From: Pedosphaera sp.
GTDB lineage: Bacteria > Verrucomicrobiota > Verrucomicrobiia > Limisphaerales > SIBE01
DNA: 48,626 nt
Assembly: GCA_009695265.1 (NCBI GenBank)
Contig: SIBE01000003.1
Location: 1 to 48,626, forward strand
Direction of reading: 5' to 3'
A program made the translations under genes and the position numbers. Below, in pieces: positions 25,719 through 34,474 of this stretch (positions within the stretch are counted from its first letter, which is position 1; every line of letters starts with the position of its first letter). The notes beneath the pieces are model-generated. The model searched no databases. It saw only the letters and a program-made list of their open reading frames with translations, and was not told the DNA's origin.

Positions 25719-27185
25719 ATGAACTCGATGAATGGCCAATCAATTCCGGTCCCCCACGGCGAAGTCGCTCAGACGCGGCGCGATTTTCTGATGCGCTCTG
25801 GAGGCGGTTTCGGCTCGCTCGCGTTGACTTACCTGCTCGGAAACCGATCGGTGTTTTCGGCCACAGGTCCAGCCAAAGCAGTGGTTTCTCCGCTCGCTCC
25901 GAGACAGCCTCAACTTCCGGCAAAGGCCAAGAGCGTCATTTTTTTGTTCATGGAAGGCGGTCCCAGCCACATCGACCTGTTCGATTACAAACCCAGGTTG
26001 AACGAGATGGCAGGGAAGCCATTGCCACCGAGCTTTGGGAAGATCATCACTGCGATGGGAGAGTTCGGTTCTCCGGTGCTCGCGTGCAAGCGCGCTTGGA
26101 AACAGCATGGTCAAAGCGGCCTCTGGATCTCTGACTGGCTGCCCCACACGGCCGAATGCGCGGACGACTTAGCTGTTCTTCGCTCCTGCTGGGCCAATGG
26201 CATCAATCACTCGACAGGCATTTGCCAGATGAACACCGGCGCCACGCTCGCTGGCCGGCCTTGCCTCGGTTCGTGGGTCACTTACGGATTGGGCTCCGAA
26301 AACCAAAACCTACCGGCGTTCGTCGTCATGCAAGACAGCAACGCCACCGTTGTCAATGGTCCCCGCAACTGGAGCGCGGGCTTCATGCCAGCGTTGTACC
26401 AGGGCACACGGCTTTCGATTGGCGCCGAACCAATCGCCAATCTCAACCCGCCCGCTGGCTCAACGGAGGAGCAGCAATTTGCCAAATTGCAATTGCTCGA
26501 TCAGCTCAACTACCGCCATGCCCAAAGCCGCAAAGTGCAATCCGAGCTCGATGCCCGCATTGCCAGCTACGAACTTGCTTTCCGCATGCAGGCCGAGGCG
26601 CCCGAGGCCGTGGATGTTTCCGATGAGAGCGAGGCCACGAAAAAGCTTTACGGCATGGATCAAAAAGAAACCGAGGCCATGGGCCGCAATTGCCTTCTCG
26701 CCCGTCGCCTCGTCGAACGCGGCGTCCGCTTTGTGCAGATTTATCACGGCGCCGGGAACAAATGGGACGCGCACACTAAGATTGAAAAGAACCATTCCGA
26801 AATGTGTTTGGCAATGGATAAGCCGGTCGCCGGGCTATTGAAGGATTTGAAAGCGCGCGGTCTTCTCGACCAGACGTTGGTCCTTTGGGGCGGTGAATTC
26901 GGCCGAACTCCCATGTCTGAAAAGGGCGACGGCCGCGACCACAACCCTACTGGCTTCACCATGTGGATGGCTGGCGGCGGCGTCAAAGGAGGTCAGGCGA
27001 TCGGTGCCACGGACGAGGTCGGTCTCCACGCCGTCGAGGATCGCTTGCACGTCCATGATCTGCACGCCACCATTCTCTATCTGCTCGGGCTGGATAATAT
27101 GGGATTAGTTTATCGCTACAAGGGCCGACCCGAACGCCCAACGCTCAACGAGGGCGAGGCGTACAGGAAGATTACCGGCGCTTAA
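25719..27185 (+). CDS. DUF1501 exported protein, partner of the second PSD1 gene
   Basis: The protein has 488 residues. It starts with a Tat signal (AQTRRDFLMRSGGGFGSLAL). Family motifs are FLFMEGGPSHIDLFDYKP, GQSGLWISDWLPHTAECADD, LVLWGGEFGRTPMS, GRDHNPTGFTMWMAGGGVKG and LHVHDLHATILYLLGLD. The start is 15 bases after the stop of the LamG-bearing PSD1 gene, tight enough for co-translation. It is a diverged copy of the DUF1501 protein encoded at 18793. The two pairs may serve different substrates; this is inferred from the LamG domain on its partner. Confidence 0.92.
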   Translation: MNSMNGQSIPVPHGEVAQTRRDFLMRSGGGFGSLALTYLLGNRSVFSATGPAKAVVSPLAPRQPQLPAKAKSVIFLFMEGGPSHIDLFDYKPRLNEMAGKPLPPSFGKIITAMGEFGSPVLACKRAWKQHGQSGLWISDWLPHTAECADDLAVLRSCWANGINHSTGICQMNTGATLAGRPCLGSWVTYGLGSENQNLPAFVVMQDSNATVVNGPRNWSAGFMPALYQGTRLSIGAEPIANLNPPAGSTEEQQFAKLQLLDQLNYRHAQSRKVQSELDARIASYELAFRMQAEAPEAVDVSDESEATKKLYGMDQKETEAMGRNCLLARRLVERGVRFVQIYHGAGNKWDAHTKIEKNHSEMCLAMDKPVAGLLKDLKARGLLDQTLVLWGGEFGRTPMSEKGDGRDHNPTGFTMWMAGGGVKGGQAIGATDEVGLHAVEDRLHVHDLHATILYLLGLDNMGLVYRYKGRPERPTLNEGEAYRKITGA

Positions 27186-27334
27186 GCTTTGACACTGTCC
27201 GACGAGAACCGCAGGGGTCGATAACAATTTCCCTTGAGAAAACCCGCCCTCCGATGCGAGCGGGAGCTTGCTTCAGTGGTTGTGTCGTTTCACAGGACGC
27301 CTCCAGCCCGGATGGAACGAAGATATGGACCATC

Positions 27335-28144
27335 TCACCGGGAGGTCACTTCGCGAAACCGCGCCTCGTAACACTCATGGTTCGTGCCCATGAGCCGGTC
27401 CCAGACGTTGAAGTAGAGGCCGTAATTTCCGCGCACAAACTCGTGGTGCATCACGTGGTTCGTCGGCGTGTTCAACACATTCCCAAGCCATGAATCCATG
27501 AGCGCGCGTGGATAGATCTCAAAGCCGGCGTGGCCAAGCACATTGAAACCCACCTGCCAGAGCATGAAGATCAGGAACGCCAAGGGGTGGAGCGGATAGA
27601 GGCACACGGCCAGCGGGAAAATCCCGGCCTGCACCACCGCCTCAGCCGGCGCAAACGCATACGCTGCCCACGGAGAGGGATTTGTCGAGCGATGATGCGT
27701 GACGTGCGCCCACCGGAAAATCCGCCGGTGGTGCAACAGGCGGTGTGTCCAATAAAAATACGTGTCGTGCAGCACGATCGTCACCGCGATGCTGGCCCAG
27801 AACCAACCCGCGCCTCGCGCGCCCAGGTCCAGGTAAAGCCGCGTCCATCCCCGTTGTGTGGCCCAGATCGTGGTGACCCCCACCACCCCGTAGATCACCA
27901 CTGTCCGCAGGGAATACCGGACCTCGCGCCACACGTCCTGGCGAGCCGGATTCGCCGGTAGAATTTTTCGTCGTACCCAGCGCGGTCGGAGCCACACATA
28001 CCCGAGTAACCAGGCTGTGCCGGCGAAAAGCGTGTAGCGGATTCCGTCACTCACCGCGATCCGTGCAATCGTTCGAAGAAAGTCAGCGCCAGTTTCCAGC
28101 GACGGAAACAAGGACCGCATGACGGTGGAACTGCTCATGGCCAC
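27335..28144 (-). CDS. Membrane fatty acid hydroxylase / sterol desaturase family protein
   Basis: A di-iron membrane oxygenase-type protein of 269 residues (ATG at 28144; an ATG two codons on is also possible). Several hydrophobic segments surround the histidine clusters. HDTYFYWTHRLLHHRR is at residues 126-141, and WAHVTHHRSTNPSPW at about 145-159. The third cluster, TNHVMHHEFVRGNYGLYFN, is near residue 230. These fit the HX3-4H, HX2HH and HX2HH pattern of the family, which hydroxylates lipid acyl chains or acts on sterol-like lipids. The substrate cannot be read from sequence. It is oriented opposite to the flanking genes and its promoter region is the 265-base gap 28145-28409, where no strong signals were seen. 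Confidence 0.9.
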   Translation of the reverse strand: MAMSSSTVMRSLFPSLETGADFLRTIARIAVSDGIRYTLFAGTAWLLGYVWLRPRWVRRKILPANPARQDVWREVRYSLRTVVIYGVVGVTTIWATQRGWTRLYLDLGARGAGWFWASIAVTIVLHDTYFYWTHRLLHHRRIFRWAHVTHHRSTNPSPWAAYAFAPAEAVVQAGIFPLAVCLYPLHPLAFLIFMLWQVGFNVLGHAGFEIYPRALMDSWLGNVLNTPTNHVMHHEFVRGNYGLYFNVWDRLMGTNHECYEARFREVTSR

Positions 28145-28409
28145 AACCTAACCTGCGCGGGCCGTGCTGGTCAATCCGTCCCACTGCCGCCCGCGGGACG
28201 AACTCTAGCCACGAGGCCGTCTCTCACTATCTTGACAGCTCGTTTCATCCAACGCTCACTTCCCGGGAGCGGGTGATTGCCGAGGAGATGGTTTGGTCCT
28301 GGCCTCAGCCGACTCGCCCTGTCTGCCTTCGCTGTTTCAATGTTTCGCATTGGACACATCGACATCCGCATGATTTTATTCCAGCAATCAACCCTCTTTC
28401 GATGCCGAT

Positions 28410-29777
28410 ATGAACGTTCACGAAACTCGCGCAAGCACGCGCCGCCAATTTCTCGCTAGAACCGGCCGCGGCGCAGCGGGCGCAGCAATGGCCTGGTCGG
28501 TGTTAGGCTGCTTAAGTCCATCCGCATTCGCTGCCCACCAGAAGCGGTTGCGCGTGGCGGCTATCATCACCGAATACTCCTACCGCAGCCATGCGCACGT
28601 CATCCTCGAAAACTTTCTGGAGCCCTACCTGTTCAACGGGAAGCTGATTTCCTCGGGCATGGACCTGGTCAGCATGTACGTCGATCAGATTCCCGCCAAT
28701 GATCTGTCTCACGCTATTTCGACGAAATACAATATCCCGATTTATCGAACCATTGCCGAGGCGCTGTGTTGCGGGGGTGAGCGTCTTGCGGTGGACGCGG
28801 TGCTTTCGATCGGTGAATTCGGTAATTATCCCGTCAATGGCAAGGCGCAGATGGAATATCCACGCAAGCGGTTTTTCGATGAAATCGTCGCCGTTTTCCG
28901 GAAAAGTCGGCGGGTGGTTCCGGTCTTCAATGACAAACATCTGTCGTATCGCTGGGATTGGGCAAAGGAGATGTGTGACACCGCGCGGCAGATGGCCATT
29001 CCATTCATGGCTGGCAGCTCCGTGCCGCTGGCGGAGCGAACGCCGTCTTTGGAATTGCCGCCGCGGGCCCGAGTCGAGGAAGCCATCTCGATTCACGGCG
29101 GAGGAGTCGAGTCGTATGACATCCATGGACTCGAAGTGCTCCAGTCCATGGTTGAAGGCCGTCGTGGTGGAGAAACCGGAGTTGCCAAGGTGCAATTCCT
29201 CGAGGGTGAAGCACTCTGGCAGGCGGCGAAAGATGGACGCTGGTCACCGGAACTTGCGGCTGCGGCACTCGCGGCGAAGCCAGTTCCGGGGCTGCCATCC
29301 GCTCAGGAATTGATGCGGCCGATGGCGAAAGTAGGTGATGGTCGGCCATTTGTTGCGCACGGCATTCTCGTAAGCTATCGCGATGGCACGCGCGGCACGA
29401 TGTTGTCCGCAGGCATCACTGGGACTCGTTGGTATTTCTCCTGCCGATTGGTGGGCGAAGCCAGGCCGCGCGCGACCAGCTTTTACGTCGGCCCGTGGCA
29501 GAATCGCAATCTCTTCAAAGCGCTGTCGCACGCCATCCAAACGCATTTCCGCGAGCGCCGTGCGCCCTATGCGGTCGAGCGCACTCTGATGACCACGGGA
29601 ATCCTCGACGCGGCGATGGATTCGCGCGTCAAGGGCGGTGCGGTGCTGGAGACGCCTCAATTGCTCTTTGCCTACAAGCCGCGCGGTTTCCGGTCGATGC
29701 GCGAGATGGGCGCGAGCTGGAAGATCATCACGGAATCCCGGCCCGAGCCGAAAGGGATCGAGTACGGCGGGGAATAA
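28410..29777 (+). CDS. Tat-exported protein of unknown function
   Basis: The protein has 455 residues. The N-terminus ASTRRQFLARTGRGAAGAAM is a Tat signal ending at SAFAAH. The mature part starts with a Rossmann-like strand (RLRVAAIITEYSYRSHAHVI) and continues FLEPYLFNGKLISSGMDLVS. The region ALCCGGERLAVDAVLSIGEF has a Cys pair, and later FNDKHLSYRWDWAKEMCDTA and GGGVESYDIHGLEVLQSMVE look conserved. The composition and opening resemble oxidoreductases and secreted hydrolases found in this phylum, but no family can be named. A sterol-desaturase homologue is divergent upstream and a PQQ-like propeller gene is convergent downstream. Confidence 0.78.
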   Translation: MNVHETRASTRRQFLARTGRGAAGAAMAWSVLGCLSPSAFAAHQKRLRVAAIITEYSYRSHAHVILENFLEPYLFNGKLISSGMDLVSMYVDQIPANDLSHAISTKYNIPIYRTIAEALCCGGERLAVDAVLSIGEFGNYPVNGKAQMEYPRKRFFDEIVAVFRKSRRVVPVFNDKHLSYRWDWAKEMCDTARQMAIPFMAGSSVPLAERTPSLELPPRARVEEAISIHGGGVESYDIHGLEVLQSMVEGRRGGETGVAKVQFLEGEALWQAAKDGRWSPELAAAALAAKPVPGLPSAQELMRPMAKVGDGRPFVAHGILVSYRDGTRGTMLSAGITGTRWYFSCRLVGEARPRATSFYVGPWQNRNLFKALSHAIQTHFRERRAPYAVERTLMTTGILDAAMDSRVKGGAVLETPQLLFAYKPRGFRSMREMGASWKIITESRPEPKGIEYGGE

Positions 29778-29944
29778 CGAGGGGCTGGATCCGGGATCGA
29801 TTCCAACTCCTCAAACGCCCGTCACGTTTTCTCTGCCTCCTTCCTTTGCTCGGCGAGTTTGAGCAGCACAGCGAGCTAGAGATGGTCGAGTGAGTCAGTG
29901 AGCAAACCGGCCAACACCTCCACCGACTTGATTCAGCGTGGCGC

Positions 29945-30832
29945 CTATCGATCAAGCACGCGGACGGTGGTCAGGGATTTGATGAGAATGTGGTCGGCCC
30001 ATTTCCAGATGACTTTTTTGTCACGAGTGATTTCGAAAGCGTGAGCACCCTTTCCTTCCTGCCCGCGCAGGAAGTTGCCCACGATTAAGTTTCCGTTCGC
30101 CAAGGGTTGGATGCTGGACGCCCATGTGATGTTCAGGTCGGGCGCATCGGCGGCGGTGAATTGCCAGGCGATTTTTTTGTCGGGCGTGACTTCGATGACG
30201 CGCTTCTGAGTGCCGCAGGAGATCAGTGTGTTGCCGTTGGGCAAGCGTTGTGCGTCGCCCGCGTTCTCGACCCCGGTGTATTCCCAGACGAGTTTGCCAT
30301 CCACGTCCACCTCGCGCACCGCACCTTCGCCTTCGTGGGCGGCGAGGATGTTTCCGTTTGGGAGTTGGTGGATGTTGCGCACCTGGAGGTGATAACTTTC
30401 ATGGCTCGTCCTCAGCGGCGTGACTCGGACGACCTTTCCTTTCGGATCTACTTCAACAGCCTGGCAGGGGCCTTGTTCCGCCACGAGAGTGTTACCGTTC
30501 GCAAGGCGTTCGCAACCGAGCACCTGTGGGCACTTGCTGACGTAGTTCCACACTTCTTCGCCCTTGCGCGTGATTTCGCGCACCCCGGTTGGTTTGCCGC
30601 CGTAAGCGTAGATCACGTTACCGCTCGGCAGGACTTGGAAGAGGACAGCGATGCTTGGGGGTGTGTGTTCCCAGACCACCTTGCCTCTGGCGTCCAGCTC
30701 GATGAGGCGATTGGGCCCCTTGCCATATTCGAAGAACATCAGCCGATGCTGGACGTCAGGATCAGCGGCAATACAACTAACCGACGAAAACATCGTCAGG
30801 GCAATAGCGGCAACGGACTTGAAAAGTGTCAT
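29945..30832 (-). CDS. Exported PQQ-like beta-propeller protein
   Basis: The protein has 295 residues. The signal peptide is FKSVAAIALTMFSSVSCIAA. The mature protein consists of about six repeats of the type RLPNGNTLISCG ... VIEVTPDKKIAWQF and HQLPNGNILAAHEGEGAVRE, which fold as PQQ-like beta-propeller blades. It is of the type seen in arylsulfotransferase-like and ASST-type propellers, but no catalytic His can be assigned. Stop at 29945. It is convergent with the Tat protein gene. Periplasmic; substrate unknown. Confidence 0.8.
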   Translation of the reverse strand: MTLFKSVAAIALTMFSSVSCIAADPDVQHRLMFFEYGKGPNRLIELDARGKVVWEHTPPSIAVLFQVLPSGNVIYAYGGKPTGVREITRKGEEVWNYVSKCPQVLGCERLANGNTLVAEQGPCQAVEVDPKGKVVRVTPLRTSHESYHLQVRNIHQLPNGNILAAHEGEGAVREVDVDGKLVWEYTGVENAGDAQRLPNGNTLISCGTQKRVIEVTPDKKIAWQFTAADAPDLNITWASSIQPLANGNLIVGNFLRGQEGKGAHAFEITRDKKVIWKWADHILIKSLTTVRVLDR

Positions 30833-31286
30833 AGTGAATTGAGGGTTGCGTCATTGATTAAGGAAACAAGCGCGGGGCGCCCGCAAGCCTGATGCGGGGA
30901 ACATCGAACGTCCGCCGATCGATGAAGTTTGAGCCGACTGACGTCGGTTGCTACGTTGCTTATGGATCACGCGCGCTGTTGCTGGTGAGGAGGTCTCGAT
31001 GTGTTCGCGGGCGCCTGTGACGGTGCGGGACGAAGACATCGTCCGAGCTTCTTCAACAAGACTTGCAGTGGGGATGGGCATGGAAAGAGTCTTAGAAGTT
31101 GTCGGCCGACCGTCAACCTCAAATGGCCTTATCTCAGGATAATTTTCGTGTGCCAGCCGTCTTTCAATAGTGGGAAGTGCGCGTGTGGCATCGAGCTGGT
31201 TTAACGGCGGATTGGTGAGTTGCGGCTAAGGTCCTCATTGTTTTCCTTTGCCTTCTACCAACCGCCTCGCTTAGTTTCCTGGCATT
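30833..31286. other. Intergenic region between divergent propeller and rimO genes
   Basis: A 454-base gap. No gene, terminator or clear promoter was recognised; a short GCCGACTGACGTCGGT palindrome-like run lies near 30933-30948. Confidence 0.4.
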
Positions 31287-33044
31287 GTGAAAACTAGTAG
31301 TTTGAAGCAGCGTCCGGTCCGAGTTGGACTGATTTCCCTGGGGTGCGCCAAGAATTTAGTGGATGCCGAAGTCATGCTGGGTTCACTCATGTCGGACGGC
31401 TTGGAGATTACGAATGACGCCGCGAGCGCTGATGTCGTCATTGTCAATACGTGCTCTTTCATCGATGCCGCGCAGGAGGAAAGCGTGGATACTATTCTTG
31501 AATCCGCCGAGCTGCGCGAAGCTAAAAACCGCGGGCAAGGGTTGATCGTTTCAGGCTGTTTGCCCCAACGTTTTCGCGAGGCATTGCCAAAGCTCTTACC
31601 GGAGGTGGACGCGTTCATGGGCATAGATCAAGTCTCCCAAGTCACTGAGATTGTTCGGCAGGCGCTTGAACATCGGGCGACTCGGCTTCAGGGGATTCCT
31701 CCCACCGGCAAAACGAAACGAGAGGGGGGGGGGATCGTGGCTCGACTGGCTGAGTTTGGTAAAGACCAACCCGACGCAAAGAGAGAGAGCAACCACGAGG
31801 AAAACCTCCGAGGCACTGACAAATTCGGCAAGACCAAAACGGTAATCGGGCCTGCCGCGCCTGCGAAGAATTCGCCTTTGAGCGCATCACGGATTACACC
31901 GGGCCGATCACAGCCGCCAGGTCCACTGGTGAATGTGAATCCGCGGCCCAATTACATTCCCGACTACACGACGCCCAGGTTTCGACTCACGCCGAAACAT
32001 TTCGCGTACGTGAAAATTGCGGAGGGTTGCAATCACCCTTGCAGCTTTTGCACCATTCCTCGAATGCGCGGATCGCATCGAAGCCGACAGCCGGGCGACA
32101 TCATTCAGGAGGCTCGGCAATTGATTGCTGAAGGTGTCAAGGAATTGAATTTAATCTCTCAGGACTCGACGTACTACGGCCTCGATTTGCGACCGAATCG
32201 GAAGGGCTCGATAGCGGCGCCGGAGCGGTTCAAGGAAGCGGCCAAGGCTTTACCAGCCGATGCGCCGACGCTTTGCACGTTGTTGCGCGCCCTCAATGAG
32301 TTGCGAGGTGATTTTTGGATTCGATTGCTTTACACCCATCCCGCGCACTGGACGGATGAATTGATTCAGACGATTGCGGCATGTCCGAAAGTGGCTCGGT
32401 ATGTCGATATGCCTTTGCAGCACATTCACGAGAACATGCTGGAACGAATGCGGCGCGAAACCTCGCAACAGCACATCATCGATCTTATTGCAAAAATTCG
32501 CGCGGGCATCCCGGGCATAGCCCTTCGAACGACTTTCATCGTAGGATTCCCGGGAGAAACCGAAGCTTATTTTGAGACGCTCCTGGAATTTATTCGCGAG
32601 ACGAAATTTGAAAGACTTGGGGTCTTCACCTATTCGCCGGAGGAAGGGACCCGAGCGGCCAAGATGATGAATCAGATCGGCCCGACGGTCAGAAAACGGC
32701 GTCGAGAGAGAGCGATGGCTGAACAACTCAAAGTGGCGCGCCAGGTTTCCGAATCGTTCGTCGGACGGAAAATCAAAGTCTTGGTTGAACACGAAGCAAG
32801 CTCTAAGGAATTGTTGAATGCACGTGTGAGTTCATGGGAGCACGGGTTGATCCGAAGCGCCACACAGTCGAGCGAGCTTCTGTCAGGCCCTTATTTAGTG
32901 GCGCGCAGCCAAGCGGATGCTCCTGATATTGATGGGCGTGTCTATGTCCGTGCGAAATTGCCTTTAAACCGGTTTGCTCGGGTCAAAGTGATTGGGCATA
33001 CCGATTATGATTTGATAGCCCAGCCGGATGAACGTACCCAATAA
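31287..33044 (+). CDS. rimO: Ribosomal protein S12 methylthiotransferase RimO with linker insertion
   Basis: A radical-SAM enzyme that methylthiolates Asp88-type residues of ribosomal protein S12. Residues 12-115 form the UPF0004 domain with its three cluster Cys: ISLGCAKNLVD (C20), VNTCSF (C56) and VSGCLPQRF (C91). The radical-SAM triad is CNHPCSFC (C248, C252, C255), followed by GSHRSRQPGDII. VDMPLQHIHENMLERMRR and a C-terminal TRAM domain follow. The usual length is about 440 residues; this one has 585. Most of the excess is a low-complexity insert at about residues 132-218, and a smaller one of about 30 lies near 299-330. The insert contains ten consecutive G bases (31724-31733). The start is GTG with no strong ribosome site. 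The pgsA start overlaps the end by 17 bases. Confidence 0.92.
   Translation: MKTSSLKQRPVRVGLISLGCAKNLVDAEVMLGSLMSDGLEITNDAASADVVIVNTCSFIDAAQEESVDTILESAELREAKNRGQGLIVSGCLPQRFREALPKLLPEVDAFMGIDQVSQVTEIVRQALEHRATRLQGIPPTGKTKREGGGIVARLAEFGKDQPDAKRESNHEENLRGTDKFGKTKTVIGPAAPAKNSPLSASRITPGRSQPPGPLVNVNPRPNYIPDYTTPRFRLTPKHFAYVKIAEGCNHPCSFCTIPRMRGSHRSRQPGDIIQEARQLIAEGVKELNLISQDSTYYGLDLRPNRKGSIAAPERFKEAAKALPADAPTLCTLLRALNELRGDFWIRLLYTHPAHWTDELIQTIAACPKVARYVDMPLQHIHENMLERMRRETSQQHIIDLIAKIRAGIPGIALRTTFIVGFPGETEAYFETLLEFIRETKFERLGVFTYSPEEGTRAAKMMNQIGPTVRKRRRERAMAEQLKVARQVSESFVGRKIKVLVEHEASSKELLNARVSSWEHGLIRSATQSSELLSGPYLVARSQADAPDIDGRVYVRAKLPLNRFARVKVIGHTDYDLIAQPDERTQ
31724..31733 (+). repeat. 10-G homopolymer within rimO
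   Basis: Ten consecutive G bases encode the end of E146 and G147-G149 of RimO. Such tracts are prone to slippage; a one-base change would end translation before the radical-SAM domain. Confidence 0.85.
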
Positions 33045-33600
33045 ACTGACGGTTTCGCGGTTGGGGCTGACGGTAGCTTTTCTGGCGGCAATTTTCTGTC
33101 AATTGCCATTCTCGAAGACAGTAGCGTTGATTCTATTTTCAATCGCGGGATTGACCGATTACTTCGACGGAAAGATCGCCCGCCGCGACAAGCTCATCAC
33201 AAATTTCGGCACACTGATGGATCCGTTGGCTGACAAGATTCTCACTTGTTCGGCTTTCATTGCGTTTGTGGGGTCTGGAAGGATGGCTGCCTGGATGGTG
33301 GTAATCATCGTGACACGGGAATTGGCGATCACAGGCCTGCGCCTCCTGGCGGCTTCAAAACAAGTGGTTCTCGCCGCCGAAGGTTATGGTAAACATAAGA
33401 CCATTTCGCAGATTGTGGCGATCATTTCCATGCTGGTTTTGATCAGCTATCCGGAGTGGGGACCTTGGGGGAGAGCGGCTCTTGAATGGTGGGTGCCACT
33501 CTTCACGGAAGTGTCGAAATGGGTGGCGGTGTTTCTGACCTTGAGTTCAGGCGTTCTCTATTTTGCCCGCAACCGTGTCCTTTTCTTGCATGATCTCTGA
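33028..33600 (+). CDS. pgsA: CDP-diacylglycerol-glycerol-3-phosphate 3-phosphatidyltransferase
   Basis: Makes phosphatidylglycerophosphate from CDP-diacylglycerol and glycerol-3-phosphate. The protein has 190 residues with about four membrane segments. The CDP-alcohol phosphotransferase signature DG-x2-AR-x8-G-x3-D-x3-D is present as DYFDGKIARR, followed by GTLMDPLADKIL. The start at 33028 overlaps rimO by 17 bases, so translation is coupled. pgpA follows 6 bases after its stop and would carry out the next step. It uses the CDP-diacylglycerol made by cdsA in this window. Confidence 0.95.
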   Translation: MNVPNKLTVSRLGLTVAFLAAIFCQLPFSKTVALILFSIAGLTDYFDGKIARRDKLITNFGTLMDPLADKILTCSAFIAFVGSGRMAAWMVVIIVTRELAITGLRLLAASKQVVLAAEGYGKHKTISQIVAIISMLVLISYPEWGPWGRAALEWWVPLFTEVSKWVAVFLTLSSGVLYFARNRVLFLHDL

Positions 33601-33606
33601 TCCCTG

Positions 33607-34128
33607 ATGAATGGCTTGGTGCTATTGTTGGCTCAGGGGTTCGGTTCGGGTCGCGCACCGTTTGCGCCGGGGACCTTTGGGTCTCTGGTCGGTTTGCTGT
33701 GGTTCTTTCTATTGCTCGAAGTTCCGTCGGGTCTGTTTTACGTAGGTGCTTTGGTTTTTGGGATCGCTCTTTCCGTCTTAATTGGAACTCAGGCCGAAAA
33801 ACTTTTGGGCGAAAAGGATCCCGGTTCGGTCGTGATCGATGAAATTGTTGCTGTGCCGCTCTGTTTTGCGAGCTGGGTTTTTATTCTTTTTTTCGAAGAG
33901 GGTCGATGGCCATCCGCTGAATATTTTTTCCGCCTCAAAACGTGGCCATGGACTCTCGGAGTTTTTGTCGCATTTCGGTTTTTTGATGTGGTGAAACCTT
34001 GGCCTGTGCGCCAAAGCCAAGCGCTGCCGCGCGGTTGGGGCGTGACGGTGGATGATGTTTTGGCTGCTTTATATGTGAATCTGTGCGTTTTGGTGGTCTT
34101 CGCCGGTCGATCTTTGTTGTCTCCCTGA
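33607..34128 (+). CDS. pgpA: Phosphatidylglycerophosphatase A
   Basis: Removes phosphate from phosphatidylglycerophosphate to give phosphatidylglycerol. The protein has 173 residues with three to four membrane segments. The start MNGLVLLLAQGFGSGRAPFA and PGTFGSLVGLLWFFLLLEVP match the PgpA family, which also shows DPGSVVIDEIVAVPL with the conserved Asp/Glu pair (residues about 73-87). FFDVVKPWPVRQSQALPRGW is the C-terminal signature and GVTVDDVLAALYVNL follows. It is 6 bases after pgsA and ends a small lipid operon rimO-pgsA-pgpA. Confidence 0.93.
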   Translation: MNGLVLLLAQGFGSGRAPFAPGTFGSLVGLLWFFLLLEVPSGLFYVGALVFGIALSVLIGTQAEKLLGEKDPGSVVIDEIVAVPLCFASWVFILFFEEGRWPSAEYFFRLKTWPWTLGVFVAFRFFDVVKPWPVRQSQALPRGWGVTVDDVLAALYVNLCVLVVFAGRSLLSP

Positions 34129-34228
34129 GATGAGTCATCCGCGCGCATGATGCGTGGAAATGATTAATCACCCCTGAAGGCGTTGCGGCCACGCGGTGCC
34201 TGAGGCGGGTGAGAATCACTTGGGCCGC

Positions 34229-34326
34229 AACCCCCCGTGGGGTTTGAAGAATGTCGCACTCGCGCACCCAGGGTTGGTCCGAGGACGGACCAGCCTTGGG
34301 CTTCACGTTCCAGCCCCGTTAGGGCT
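34229..34326. repeat. Multi-hairpin intergenic element
   Basis: Three hairpins in 100 bases lie within the 346-base gap after pgpA. They are AACCCC / GGGGTT (34229-34244), TGGTCCG-AGGA-CGGACCA (34275-34292) enclosed by CCCAGGG / CCTTGGG (34268-34300), and AGCCC / GGGCT (34312-34326). The pattern is like intergenic elements of Verrucomicrobiota genomes. The rest of the gap (34129-34474) holds only the promoter candidate below. Confidence 0.6.
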
Positions 34327-34410
34327 GAAGAGACGGCTTGGACTTGTGTCGAATGTTGATAAGACGCGAATGGCCATTGCGTCGGCTAAAGTATTTTTTG
34401 TCAAAATACG

Positions 34411-34438
34411 TTGACACTCTAAATGGTTTTATTAAAGT
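34411..34438 (+). promoter_or_regulatory. Candidate promoter of the pseudopilin gene
   Basis: TTGACA at 34411-34416, a perfect -35 box, then a 16-base spacer and TAAAGT as a weak -10, 37 bases before the ATG at 34475. A sigma-70 type promoter is plausible. Confidence 0.5.
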
Positions 34439-34474
34439 GCGACGACCGTAACCCAAAATTAACCGAAAGAAATT

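Noticed and set aside
31724-31733. That the 10-G run is a simple sequencing error in rimO
   Set aside because: The frame is open on both sides in the same reading frame with intact UPF0004 and radical-SAM domains, so the length given is at least consistent; variation still needs read data.
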